This document shows positions 1 to 10,397 of a stretch of 64,000 bases of DNA, one piece after another. Source of the DNA: Ascochyta rabiei (Eukaryota; Ascomycota; Dothideomycetes; Pleosporales; Didymellaceae); assembly GCF_004011695.2 (NCBI RefSeq), contig NC_082425.1:1-64000 (forward strand), in the 5' to 3' direction. How positions within the stretch are numbered: position 1 is the first letter of the stretch; each line of letters starts with the position of its first letter. The notes below the pieces were generated by a model that was not told the origin of the DNA, ran no database searches, and saw only the letters and a program-made list of their open reading frames with translations. A program made the translations under genes and the position numbers.

Positions 1-94
1 AACCCAACCCTAACCCTAACCCTAACCCTAACCCTAACCCTAACCCTAACCCTAACCCTAACCCTAACCCTAACCCTAACCCTAACCCTAACCC
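1..94 (+). repeat. Telomere, (CCCTAA)n
   Basis: About fifteen uninterrupted CCCTAA units open the window, so base 1 lies at a chromosome end. The + strand is the C-rich strand with its 5' end at the terminus; the complementary TTAGGG strand would carry the 3' overhang. The first unit is slightly irregular. TTAGGG is the usual repeat of filamentous ascomycetes. Confidence 0.98.
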
Positions 95-3000
95 TCTTCC
101 TACACTAAAACCCTAACACTTACTCTTACACTTTCTCTTCTTTACTCCTACTTTCTTTCTTCCTTCTTCTAACCCTTACTCTTACACCCTCTCCTACTTC
201 TAAACCCTCCCTCTTCCTTACCTTTACTTACACTTACTACTCCTTTTACACTCATCTCTACTCTTTCTCTTTTACCTCTACTCTTCTCTTCTTTCTCTTC
301 TTTTCTCTTACCCTACCCTCTTTCCATACACTAAAACCCTAAACCTTACTCTTACTTACACTCTCTTCTACTTTCACCTTAACCTCTTTTTTCTTACTCT
401 TTCTTAACTCCTTCTTCTTAACTCTTTTTCTCTATCTTTTTCTTATCTCTTTTCTTTTTTACTCTTAACACTTACCTTCTCCTACCTACCTCTTTTTAAC
501 TCCTTACTCTCTTCTTCACCTTACACTTACCTTCTTTTTCCTTCTTTACAACTCTAAAACCTCCTTCCTTCTTTTTTTCTTTTCCTACTCTTTCCACTTA
601 CTTCTCTCTACTAACCTCTTTTCTAACACTAAAACCCTAACACTCTTCTTACTCTAAAACCCTAACCCTTTTCTCTACTACTACTACTTCTACCTCTACT
701 CCCTTTTTCCTTTTCTTTTCTTTTCCTCTACTCTTTTCTATTCTTTCTTCTACTTTTCCTTCTATCCTTACTTCTCTTTCTACTACTACTTTTACTCTTA
801 CTTTCTTTTCTTACTTTCTTCACACTCTACTTTACTTTTCTTCCCTCTCTTCTATTTTCACCTCCTTCTCTTCTACCCTTTTTTCCCCAACCCTTAAACT
901 CCTCTAACTCTTCTTTCTAACTTAACCCTACCCTTACCCTTACACTCTTCTTCTTTAACTCTCTTACTCTCTTTCTCCCTCACCCCTACATTTTCTCCCT
1001 CTTTTTCACCTTCACTTCTACTCTCTTCTTCTTAATTCTTCTTCTTAACTCTCCTTCTCTTTCTACTTTTTTACTCCTAACACTTACTTCCTTCTACTTA
1101 CTTTTTTTCACCTCTTACTTTCTTCTTTAACCTACACTCACCTTCTCCTTCTTTTTCTAAAACTTTACTACAAAACTCTCTTTCTTCTTTTTTCCTTTTC
1201 TCACCTTTCTTTTCCTCAACCTTTACCTACTCTTCCTACACCAAAACCCTAACACTTTTCCTACACTAAAACCCTAACCCTTTTACAATCTAAACTCCTT
1301 CTCTACTACTACCTCTTCTACTACTTCTACTACTTCTTTTCTCTTTTTACTTATTACCTCTACTTTCTTCTCCTTTTTCCTACTTTCTTAACTCTTAAAC
1401 ACTACTTTTTCTTTAACTTATTCTACTTCTTCCTTCTCTTTCTTCTACTCTTTTCTACCACTTACTACATCTTTCTCTTTTCTTCTACTTTTACTTAAAA
1501 CCCCAACCCTCTTCCTACACTAAAACCCTTATACTTACTCTTACACTCTTCTTTATTCTTACATTAAAACCTTTACACTTTCTCTTCCTTATCCCTACTT
1601 TCTTCCTTCTTCTAATCTTTACTCTCTACTTCTCTCCTTAACTCTTCCTCTTACACTCTACCCTCTCTTACTCTTAAATTCTTCTTTCCTCCTACTTTCT
1701 CTCCCTCACCCTTACCTTTACTTCTACTTATTTCTACTTTCACCCTCTTCTCTACTCTCTCTTTCCTACCTCTACTCTTCTCTTACACTTAAACCTTACT
1801 CCTTACTTTTACTTACACTCTTACCTCTACCTCTTCTCTTTCCACACTCTCTCCTACTTTAACCCTAACCTCTCTTCTTACACTAAAACCCTAACCCTCT
1901 TTTTACTCTAAAACCCTAACCCTTACACTTATTCTCTCCTTCTTCCTTACTCTACTCTCTTCCTTACTTTACTCTTCTCTTTATTCTACTCTCTCCTACT
2001 TCTTCTTCTCTTATCTTTTTCTTCCCTCTACTCTTCTACTCACAATACCTATTCTCTAATCCTTACTACTTTTCTCTATCCTTTCTACTTTTCTTATCCT
2101 TTCTACTTCCCTTATCCTTTCCTTTCCTTACTCTACTACTCCTAATCTTCTCTACTTTTTAATAATCTTTCTTTAAACTACTACTCTTTCTTTTCCTATT
2201 CTCCTTCTTCTCTCTTTTTTAAAACTTTAAATTTTACTCTTCTAACTTTTCTCCAAACCCTATCTCTCTTCTCACACTAAAACCTAACTATTACTATTAC
2301 TTTCTTCTCTACTTTCTCTCACTCTATTCCTTACCTTCTTCCTAACACATACACTTACTTTCTCACTTACCCTCTCTCTATCTTACTTATTCTCTTTCTA
2401 CCTTTCTCTTCTCTCTCTAATTTTTTACTCCTAATACTTACTCTCTTCTTCTTATCTTTTCTACTCATCTTTTCCACTTACTTTTCTCTACTACTCTCTT
2501 TTCTAACACCTTAACTTTCTTCCTTCTCTCTTTACACCTATATTTACTCTTTACTCTATCTTTTACTCTACTAACTTAATTTTTTTTTACTTTTCTCTCT
2601 AAAATTACACTTTCTTCCTATACTAATATTCCCACCTTTATCCTTACACCTTCTTTCTCTTACTCTTACTTCTTCTCCTACACTTAACCCCTACTCTTCT
2701 CTTTTATTCTTACTCTCTTTCTTACAACTTACTTTCTTTATTTTTAAAACCTTCTACTTTTATCTCTCTTTTTAACCTTCTTCTCTCTTCTTTTCTTTTA
2801 TTTACACTACTTTTACTTCTTACCCTACTAACTTTTCTTTTCTAAACTTATACTCTCTTTCTATACTAACACCTACCTATTATTCTTACTCTCTTCTTAA
2901 CCTACTTTACTCTCTTATCTTTCTTTCTTAAACATTATTTTCTTCTTAACTAACCTCTTTTAACTTCTTTTCCTTTTCTTCTACTTCTTTCTTCTATCCT

Positions 3001-3687
3001 TACCTCTTACTTTCTTTACTCTATTCTTATTCTTTCTACTTTTCTAAATTTTCTTCTCAATCTCTCTCTTCTTTCTATCTCTTATCTCTTTCCCTAAACT
3101 CTTTATAAACTCTTTAAACATATACTCTCTACTTTTTACTTCTTTTTATACCTTTTCTCTTCTTTTCTCCTTATTTACTTCTTCCTCAACCTTTTTAAAT
3201 TTCTAACAAACTACAACTTTCCTTTTTACTTTACTTTTTCCTTTCCTTCCTCTTTCTACACTTTTTCTCTTCAACCTTCTTTCTTTTCTCAACTTTTACT
3301 CTTTCTAATCTTTCTTTTCTTTTCACCTTCTATTTAACTACTCTTTTATTTCATACATCTTTTAATAAACTAACTTCTTCTTCTACTTTCTTCTCTTCTT
3401 TTTAATTCTTTCTTTTCATCTTTCTCTATTTTCTACTCTTTTTTCTTCATTTACTATCTTTACATCTTAATCACTTTAAATATCTTTTCTAATACTTTTA
3501 CACTCTCTCTTTATTAAATACTACATTTAACTATCTTTTCTATCCTACTAACACTCTTTTAACAATTTTTTACCTTTTTCTACTTCTCTTCTTACTTTAT
3601 CCTCTCTACTATTCTCTTCTCTTAACAATTCTTTCATTTCTCTTTTCTTTCCTTTTCTTCTTTTATACATCTCTTAACCCTATCTCT
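95..3687. repeat. G-free subtelomeric tract with telomere-like islands
   Basis: Every line was read: there is no G on the + strand from base 1 to 3687, so the other strand has no C. Short islands of the form CTAAAACCCTAAC recur near 105, 332, 628, 655, 1243, 1265, 1520, 1883 and 1908. Blocks around them recur at roughly 0.61-0.63 kb, for example 590-630 against 2469-2511, which suggests an old, degenerate tandem array. C content falls and T rises away from the telomere. No coding is possible on the + strand because no ATG can occur. Confidence 0.9.
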
Positions 3688-3829
3688 GCTACTTGCGCGC
3701 TGTTATACTGCTGCATGAACAACGCTACTCTGATTGCTACTACCATTGCGTTGCTGAAAAAAATTCGCCTTAAAACCGCTCTCTGTACCGCTTATCTATC
3801 TCTACAACTGCCTCTTCACTCTTGTGTAA

Positions 3830-4175
3830 CACTTGACGGGCCTACCGCCCACCCACTTTCTCTTCTTCACCCTGCTTACCTGCTACTCTTCTCTATCCCG
3901 CTTCACGGTCTTAAACACCTCCCCTCCTTCACTCTTAACTGCATCGCTCCGGGGGCACATCCACGGGCCCCCCCGCCCAACCCTCTACCCCCCTCTCCCG
4001 TGATACCTTATCACGGGCCCACCGCCCACCCTTATTCTACTCTCTTCTCTCCTTCATCCTTTGCTCGTGATGCCTTATCACGGCCCCACCCACCTCCCCT
4101 CTTTCTCCTTTACCCTCTACCGCCCTGCCCAACTGCTTTGTGACACCTGACGGGCCCTCCGCCCGCCCCTCTCTC
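3830..4175 (+). repeat. Short dispersed subtelomeric repeat
   Basis: A core like CACGGGCCCACCGCCCACCC, often preceded by a dyad such as TGATACCTTATCA, appears near 3836, 3957, 4012, 4078 and 4150 in variable spacing. G first appears at 3688, so this block marks an abrupt compositional boundary with the G-free tract. Open frames across it are proline-rich and look like by-products of the repeat. Confidence 0.6.
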
Positions 4176-4619
4176 ACGCACTACGGCATCTACGGGTTCA
4201 GGAATGCCTTTCTGGGCTGCGGCACCACAATCGGATTTGCCAAACTTCCCCTAACTACTGTTCTATCTTGTGACAATACTATGTAAACGCCCAAAACACC
4301 TTGCTCCACGTCATTTTTATCCCGTTCCATCTTTCCAATCCACCTGATACCCTGTTCAAATGCCCTTTCCCTCTACCATTTATTCTTATACCTGATTTAC
4401 AAAGCAACCAACCCTGCCTAATCCAAATTCGCGCGATCAACGCGATTGACGCCCTCTTGCACGAACAACTTCTTGTACCTCTCCCATCCACCATCCTGCT
4501 GGCTCTTCTACCTATTGCGCATGTCTTTCTCAACTACTCTACTATCTATCCAAATTTACTTTGTCCTGACTCTTACTTTCTTTAATACGCACGGCTGCTT
4601 TCAGATAGGGACTTACTTG

Positions 4620-5056
4620 GTTTGGTCTGCTCTCTCCGGATTGTGGGCTCTTCCTGGATCGGGGGCTCTTCTTAAATGATCGGCTCTTACTACTTGGGGG
4701 CACTGATGTGGACTCCCTTGGCTTGCGGGGACCACTTTCGGGCCACTTTGGGGGACTACTTTCGGACCACTTAGGGTGGCGCACTACTTGGCGCGCTACT
4801 TAGGGAACCACGTGGGGAACTACTTGGGAACCACTTGGATTGGGGGACCTACTCGGGTTGGACGTGCCACTCGGGTAGGGCAACCACTTGGGTTGACGCA
4901 CTACTTGTGGAACTACTCAGGGAACCACGCGGGTTTGTGCTGACTACGCGGCTTGATGCTGACCATGTGACTATGTGGATTGATGCTTACTGCGCGGGTT
5001 AATGCTTACTACGCGGGTTAATGCTGACTATGCGGGTTGGTGCTAACTACGTGGAT
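4620..5056 (+). repeat. Degenerate G-rich short repeats
   Basis: Imperfect units built on ACTTGGG, ACTACGCGGG and TTAATGCTTACTACGCGGG follow one another. Units of about 19 bp are clearest from 4930 to 5045. They grade into the more regular 18-bp array that follows. No gene is seen between 4180 and 5489. Confidence 0.6.
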
Positions 5057-5300
5057 TGGGGGATCCGCATGGGTTGGGGGCTCTACTTGGGTCGGGGGCT
5101 CTACTTGGGTTGGGGGCTCTACTTGGGTCGGGGGCTCTACTTAGGTTGGGGGATCCGCATGGGTTGGGGGCTCTACTTGGGTTGGGGGTTCTACTTGAGT
5201 TGGGGGATCCGCATGGGTTGGGGGCTCTACTTAGGTTAGGGGGCTCTACTTGGGTTGGCGGGTATCACTCGGGTTGGCGGGTATCACTCGGGTTGTGGGG
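5057..5300 (+). repeat. 18-bp G-rich tandem array
   Basis: Roughly a dozen tandem units of consensus GGGGGCTCTACTTGGGTT, with variants containing GGATCCGCAT, are arranged head to tail. The two last units change to GGCGGGTATCACTCGGGTT. Each unit carries a run of five G and one of three G, so the + strand has dense G-tracts. Frames translate as monotonous Trp-Gly-Leu-Tyr repeats and are not taken as a gene. Confidence 0.85.
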
Positions 5301-5489
5301 ACTACTTTGGTCGGTGGCCCTTCTCTGGGCGTTTCTTTCTACGTCTCTGAAGTGTCTGTGTTGCTATTTGGCTGTTTTGCACTTTCTGACTTGTGATCAC
5401 CGTGCAGTCGCAAGTCAGCCTACAGCACGTTTCTCCTGACTTCTCCTGACCTAAGGTTTCGGGTTACGGTTATATCAAACACATTCTTT

Positions 5490-8400
5490 CTAGTCTGCTA
5501 AATACGACTGCACATGCCCCTCCTCCCAAGCATATAGGAAACGACACATCTGGCTCGCGTCTCTCTGGCCCATCTTGATCTTCAATCCGAGCCACTTGTA
5601 AAGCCGGAGCTCATCGCTACCGTGCACAATCGCGGCGTCTTGCATCTGCTGCTCCAGCCATGGCGTGCACATCAGTGGCTGGCAGGCAAGCAGCGCAGCT
5701 ACTGCTCTCTGGAGCACTCCATCGTACTGGCAAGGCACATGCATCCCTTGTGTCTTAAACGCACCCTGTATGCTTGTTTCCTCCCACTTGTTGCAGATGG
5801 CTTGGGGCGCCCAGCAGTAAAAACACCGCGCATACTTCTCCCACTTCACTTGGTGCATAGATTTCACCTTAGACTCCATTAATGTCATCTGCGCTCCGCT
5901 GGCCTTTGAACAGTCCTTCCAGTCGTGGCGCGCCGGGTCAGCCTGAGTGGCCATGCAGATGGCGCACGCATTGCTCCAGCGCTGGAAGTGCTGCTCTAGC
6001 CGCTCCAGGTCATATACTTTTTGTTCCGTCCTTTGCTGTTGCTGGATCTCAACCCTCTGCTCTTTAATAACTATAGCTCGCTCTATACATCTGCGCTGCT
6101 CCTCTGCTGCCACTGCCGCGGTGTCGGCCTGCGTCTCCTCTGGCTCTTCCTGCTCTTCTTCGACGGCTTGTCGCTTAGTACCACCGGGGTGTCGCTCGCA
6201 TAGATCACACTTCGACTCTCCTATCTCGCATTGCTGCCTGTTCTGTCTGCCGTCCATGTGCTTGTCTATCGCGATTCGCCGACAGGATTCGACTGTCATA
6301 AACTCCTTTGCAGGTCGCTCCAGCTTGTAGCCGAGCGCCTTCTCTACCCTCCCCTCTTTCGTTACATAGCACGCTCTCATAACAATGGACTTGCTGTCGA
6401 GCCCCGTTCGTCCCGCCCGGCCGCTCTCTTGCACATATTGGAGCAGCAGGGGACACATGGCAACGTGGATCACCACCCGGACGCCTGCAGCGTCGAGCCT
6501 AAGACCTAGCATGTTTGTGGCTGTACAAAGCTTCTCTATGCCTAGGGTGAAGCTTCGCACTATGCGTGCCTTTTCCTTGTCTGAGCCCATCTGACGGTAG
6601 TATGCAGAGCACTGCAGAAGCTTCGCAAGCCGTTTCGTCTCGTCCACAGTTGGACAATAGACGATGATCTGCGCCTTAGGTCCGTACCTACTCCTCTTCG
6701 CAGCCACGAGCTCAATAAGTACTTTTTCTAGCGTGCCACGTGTGTACTCTAGCACCTGGTACGCAATGTTCGTTTGCGTGGTGCGTTCATCGCGGCATAT
6801 GGTTACGGTCTGGGCATCGAGCCCTGCGGTGTGCAAGAAGGCGGGCTGCAGCGTGGGCGGCAAGGTTGCAGTTAGGTAGACAACCTGTGTGCCCTTCTCC
6901 GTCATCTCCACCATCTTGAGGAGGTCTGGCCGCCAGTCCTGTGTCGACTCCAGCAGCACGTGGCACTCGTCTATCACGATACGATCTAGCTGATGGAGCA
7001 TGCGCTTTTCGTCAATGAACCTGCTGAACGCCTTCGTGACTGCGCTCTTAGGCGTCACTAGCACAATACGAGCCCAGTACGGCGGTCTTCTTCCATCCCA
7101 CTTCGCGCAGGGGATGCCGAGCTGGTCGCAGCGATCTTGCAGATCGTCTCGCAAGGCATTCAACGGAGCCACGACCACGGAGACGCCGCCTGGCGAGACA
7201 GACGCGGGCAGCATGAACAGCATACTCTTGCCGGTGCCAGTAGCCATAACAACTAGCACGCGCAGCCGTCGCTGCATCACAGCCTCGAGGCTTTCTTCTT
7301 GCTTGCCACGATACTCGGCGTCCGGCCGTCCAGCGAGTCGCCTGAACTCTGCCTTGAGGTCCACCATCGCGAGCGACGACCAGCGCTGGAGCGCCTGCTT
7401 CTCTTGCTGCGCTACCATCTCTGCGCGAACACCGGGGTGCATGCGGCCGTCCTCCCAGGCAGATGCAAACTCCAGCACGTAATGCCAGTCCATGCTCACC
7501 CGCCAGAACTCCTCCCGCTCAGCCATGGTCTGAAAGGGAGACTCCATCATGGAGCGGCCGTAGTTGCCCTCCTCTGTTTCAAGGCTGTGGCCGGACTGCA
7601 ACGCTTGCGCGTTGCTCTTTGCCAGCGCTTTGTTCCAGTAGAGCACTTCCAACCAGTCGCGTGCTTGTCCATCTCTTGCCAGCTCTCGGTGGATGGCTGG
7701 GTAGGCATGCTGCCAGGCGCGGGTGCCGAGAGCGGTGTTTATGTACTGAAAGGTCTGCTTGCGCAGGACACGGCGTATGCGATCGGTGCCCCAGTACCTG
7801 TCTGGGTTAGCGGATCGTGCCTTCTCACGGTCGGCTTCGCCGTACTCGTCTCTGTCGTCGCTCTCTTCGCTATCGCTCTCGTCGCCCCACTGCTCCTCCG
7901 GCTCTGGCTCCCAGATGAAAGCGGTAGGGCGGGCAACGCCATTGTGCAGCATCTGGAGATCATCTATGAACGGTCGACCGAGCCCGAGGAAGTACACCAC
8001 CAGCTCACCCACCTCCCGGGGAACATAGCGGTGGATCGTCTTAACACGCTTGCTGAAGCTATACCCCTTGTGGTACGTGGTGGTGAAGGATACCAGGCCA
8101 CCCTCTACAAACACCCCCCGATACCCCACCCCGTCTGCACTGTTCTCGCACTGTATCGAGGTAATCTCTGTCCCGCGACCAGGCCCGCCGCCAGACATGT
8201 GAACAAGCGTGAAGAGGCCTTCTTTAAACCGACGCACTCCTTTCATGTACCTAGCTACAGCGTCATCGCGCCATAGCGTCCGTTCCGGCCGTTGTGTGCT
8301 ATCTATCCCACGAATGAATCTCTCCCTTAGCGGAGCCTCGTCCAACACCCGGTCTAGAAGCCAGTCTTGCCATCTATCTAGCTGGTTGTCGGGGTGCTTC

Positions 8401-10163
8401 AGAAAGCTCCAGCCTGTAGCCAGCTCGGCTGGCTGATCAACGAGTTTGTCCACGGACACCTCTGGAAGCGGGGTGGTCCCGGGTCGCACGCAACCCCTTT
8501 CGTCTAGATCCAAGAGTAGGACGTCCTTGAATAGCTGCAACCGCACCGTCTCGCAGAGTCCCTTCACCATCGACCGGAGATCGGCTAGCGAAAAGCTCTG
8601 CTTGTCAATGAGAAGCCGATCTCCATCCCACGACACGATACCGGGAGTATTACGTCGCTTTGCCTGTGTTCTAGCTAGCGTACGCAAGCGGAGCATTTGA
8701 TTCATAGGACTGGGTGTGCCTTTGAAGTCGGACAGCGTCATAAACCGTTCAGACATGTCTTTAACTAGCTCATACGCAGTAGGTGCTGTACAAGGGTCTT
8801 TCTGAAGCGCTTTATCTCGCTGGCAGCGGGCATGATGCACTACGAGCGCTTTCGAGGTAGTGATCAAAGCAGACAGCGTTGGCGAGAACTCGTGCGCCGG
8901 AACCTACCCACCGCCATAGTAATCAGGCTTGAGGCCGAGGACAGCCACTCCGCTCAGCAGTGCGCTCTCGTGCTCGTCGCCAGTCAGGCTGTGGTTGAGC
9001 AAGGCGATCCAAAAGCGCAGGCATCGCTCTTCCAGTTTCTCTTTCTTCGCAGCGTCGTCTGAGCGGGCTATTTGCTGGAGTGACACCAAGAGGGCGTCTT
9101 GCGTGCTAGTAAGTTTGTATGGCGGCCGCTCGACCTGGTTATATGTGCGCCACAGGTAGCAGAGGATGCTCACCAGCTTCTGGCTGTACTTCTTGATTGT
9201 ACCGACTCAATGCCTAGCGTAGAAGGGCCGCTCGTTCGATTCTGCGCCCGCCTCACGTCGCTCGATAATCTCCAGTGCGAGTCTGCCGACAACCTCAGCT
9301 CGGCTGCTATTGAACGCTTTTTGTATCAGCCGCTCTATAGCTTTGCAAACATCGCGTAAGCCTGTGTTGTTAAACGCCACTTCTTCCTTCCCACGCGCGT
9401 CTACCTCCCCACCAGCTAGCTGTTTAGCGCGCAGAAGTGCTGCCCTTGGGATACCTTGTAGGTGCGGGACCCATTCTGTGAGCTCTAGCCACGGATCAGC
9501 CTGCGAACGGATGCCCTCTTTAATCTTATCCTGCGCTGCTGCTGCCTTACGCTCTTCTCGCTGATGCTGGCGATCTGCCTTCACTCTCTGGGAGATGTCT
9601 GCTAGAGTCGCAGCTCCAACGCTCGTCTCGACTGCAACATACGCCGGCCAGCCAACAGCTCTGAACAAGCGCTGGCAGGATTGGCTGTCTTGCCATACTC
9701 GGTTGCGCGAGTGCTTGCTCTTTTGCCTTATATCTCCCCCTCGCTTTTGTTCGTTCACCCAGCCATGCTTATCCTTGCAATGTTTCTGCATGCCCTGCAG
9801 CGAGATGCAGGTATACCAACAACGCTCCGACAAGCATACCAGCCCGTCTTCTCGGCTTTTCAGACCAAAGACGGGCTCCTTAGCCGGCCTTGGTACACGC
9901 ACGTCTCCTGGACTCCACGCAAGGTTTGGTAGCGCGCGTACAGCTGCCGCCAGGCTCTTGCGCGTAGCGACTGTGACCTTGGGATGGCGCTCTTTGAGGT
10001 GCGTAACGATCTGCGCTGGTGGAATAGCAGTGGCACATGGTTTACAAACTACGACTTGAAGTTCAGGCCGGTGTTTAAACAGCTGCGCAAATAGTTCTAT
10101 GGTGTAAGGAGCAGAAGGGACACAAGTGGGCGCTATGCAACACGTCTGTTGGCCTAGTGTTTG
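5490..10163 (-). pseudogene. Telomere-linked RecQ-type helicase with two in-frame stops
   Basis: One frame is open from 10163 to 5490 (about 1,558 codons) except for TGA at 9207-9209 and TAG at 8904-8906; the protein pattern continues in the same frame across both. N-terminal: two C2H2-like fingers of the OrsD type (near 10040 and 9850). C-terminal part (5490-8867): Walker A MATGTGKS, DEAH-like box IDECH, TAT motif, QESGRAGR motif VI, then Cys/His clusters. This order is typical of fungal telomere-linked helicases, which sit beside telomeres and are thought to act in telomere recombination or maintenance. An in-frame TAG at 10164-10166 and the lack of an ATG leave the start unresolved; a 5' intron is possible. 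It is transcribed towards the telomere. An RGTE..YHKG..GHS..Y pattern between fingers and helicase is treated under findings. Confidence 0.85.
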
Positions 10164-10397
10164 CTATCCCCCAGCATATTGATCGACAGACTGTGTATTG
10201 ATCTTGCTTTTGGTTTGATTGCGCTCCCAGCTCTGCTAACGCTGGTTGGTGAGGGCGTCGTGGTACATCCGTGCGCGGCCTGACTTTTGGTGCCGCGGTG
10301 TGACCGCGTCAGAACCTCAACAACACCCAACCCCCTTTCCGCACAACCTTCGTCCAAACTTCTGCTTGCAACCTTATTCGCAGTACACAAGTTGATA

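Noticed and set aside
3715..4143. 142-codon proline-rich frame on the + strand
   Set aside because: It is laid over a short DNA repeat and its composition simply mirrors the repeat.
5021..5439. Frames encoding Trp-Gly-Leu-Tyr repeats
   Set aside because: Periodic by-product of the 18-bp array in several frames; no start context or non-repeat part.
7299..8276. 325-codon frame on the + strand
   Set aside because: Antisense shadow of the helicase core, which has unmistakable motifs on the minus strand.
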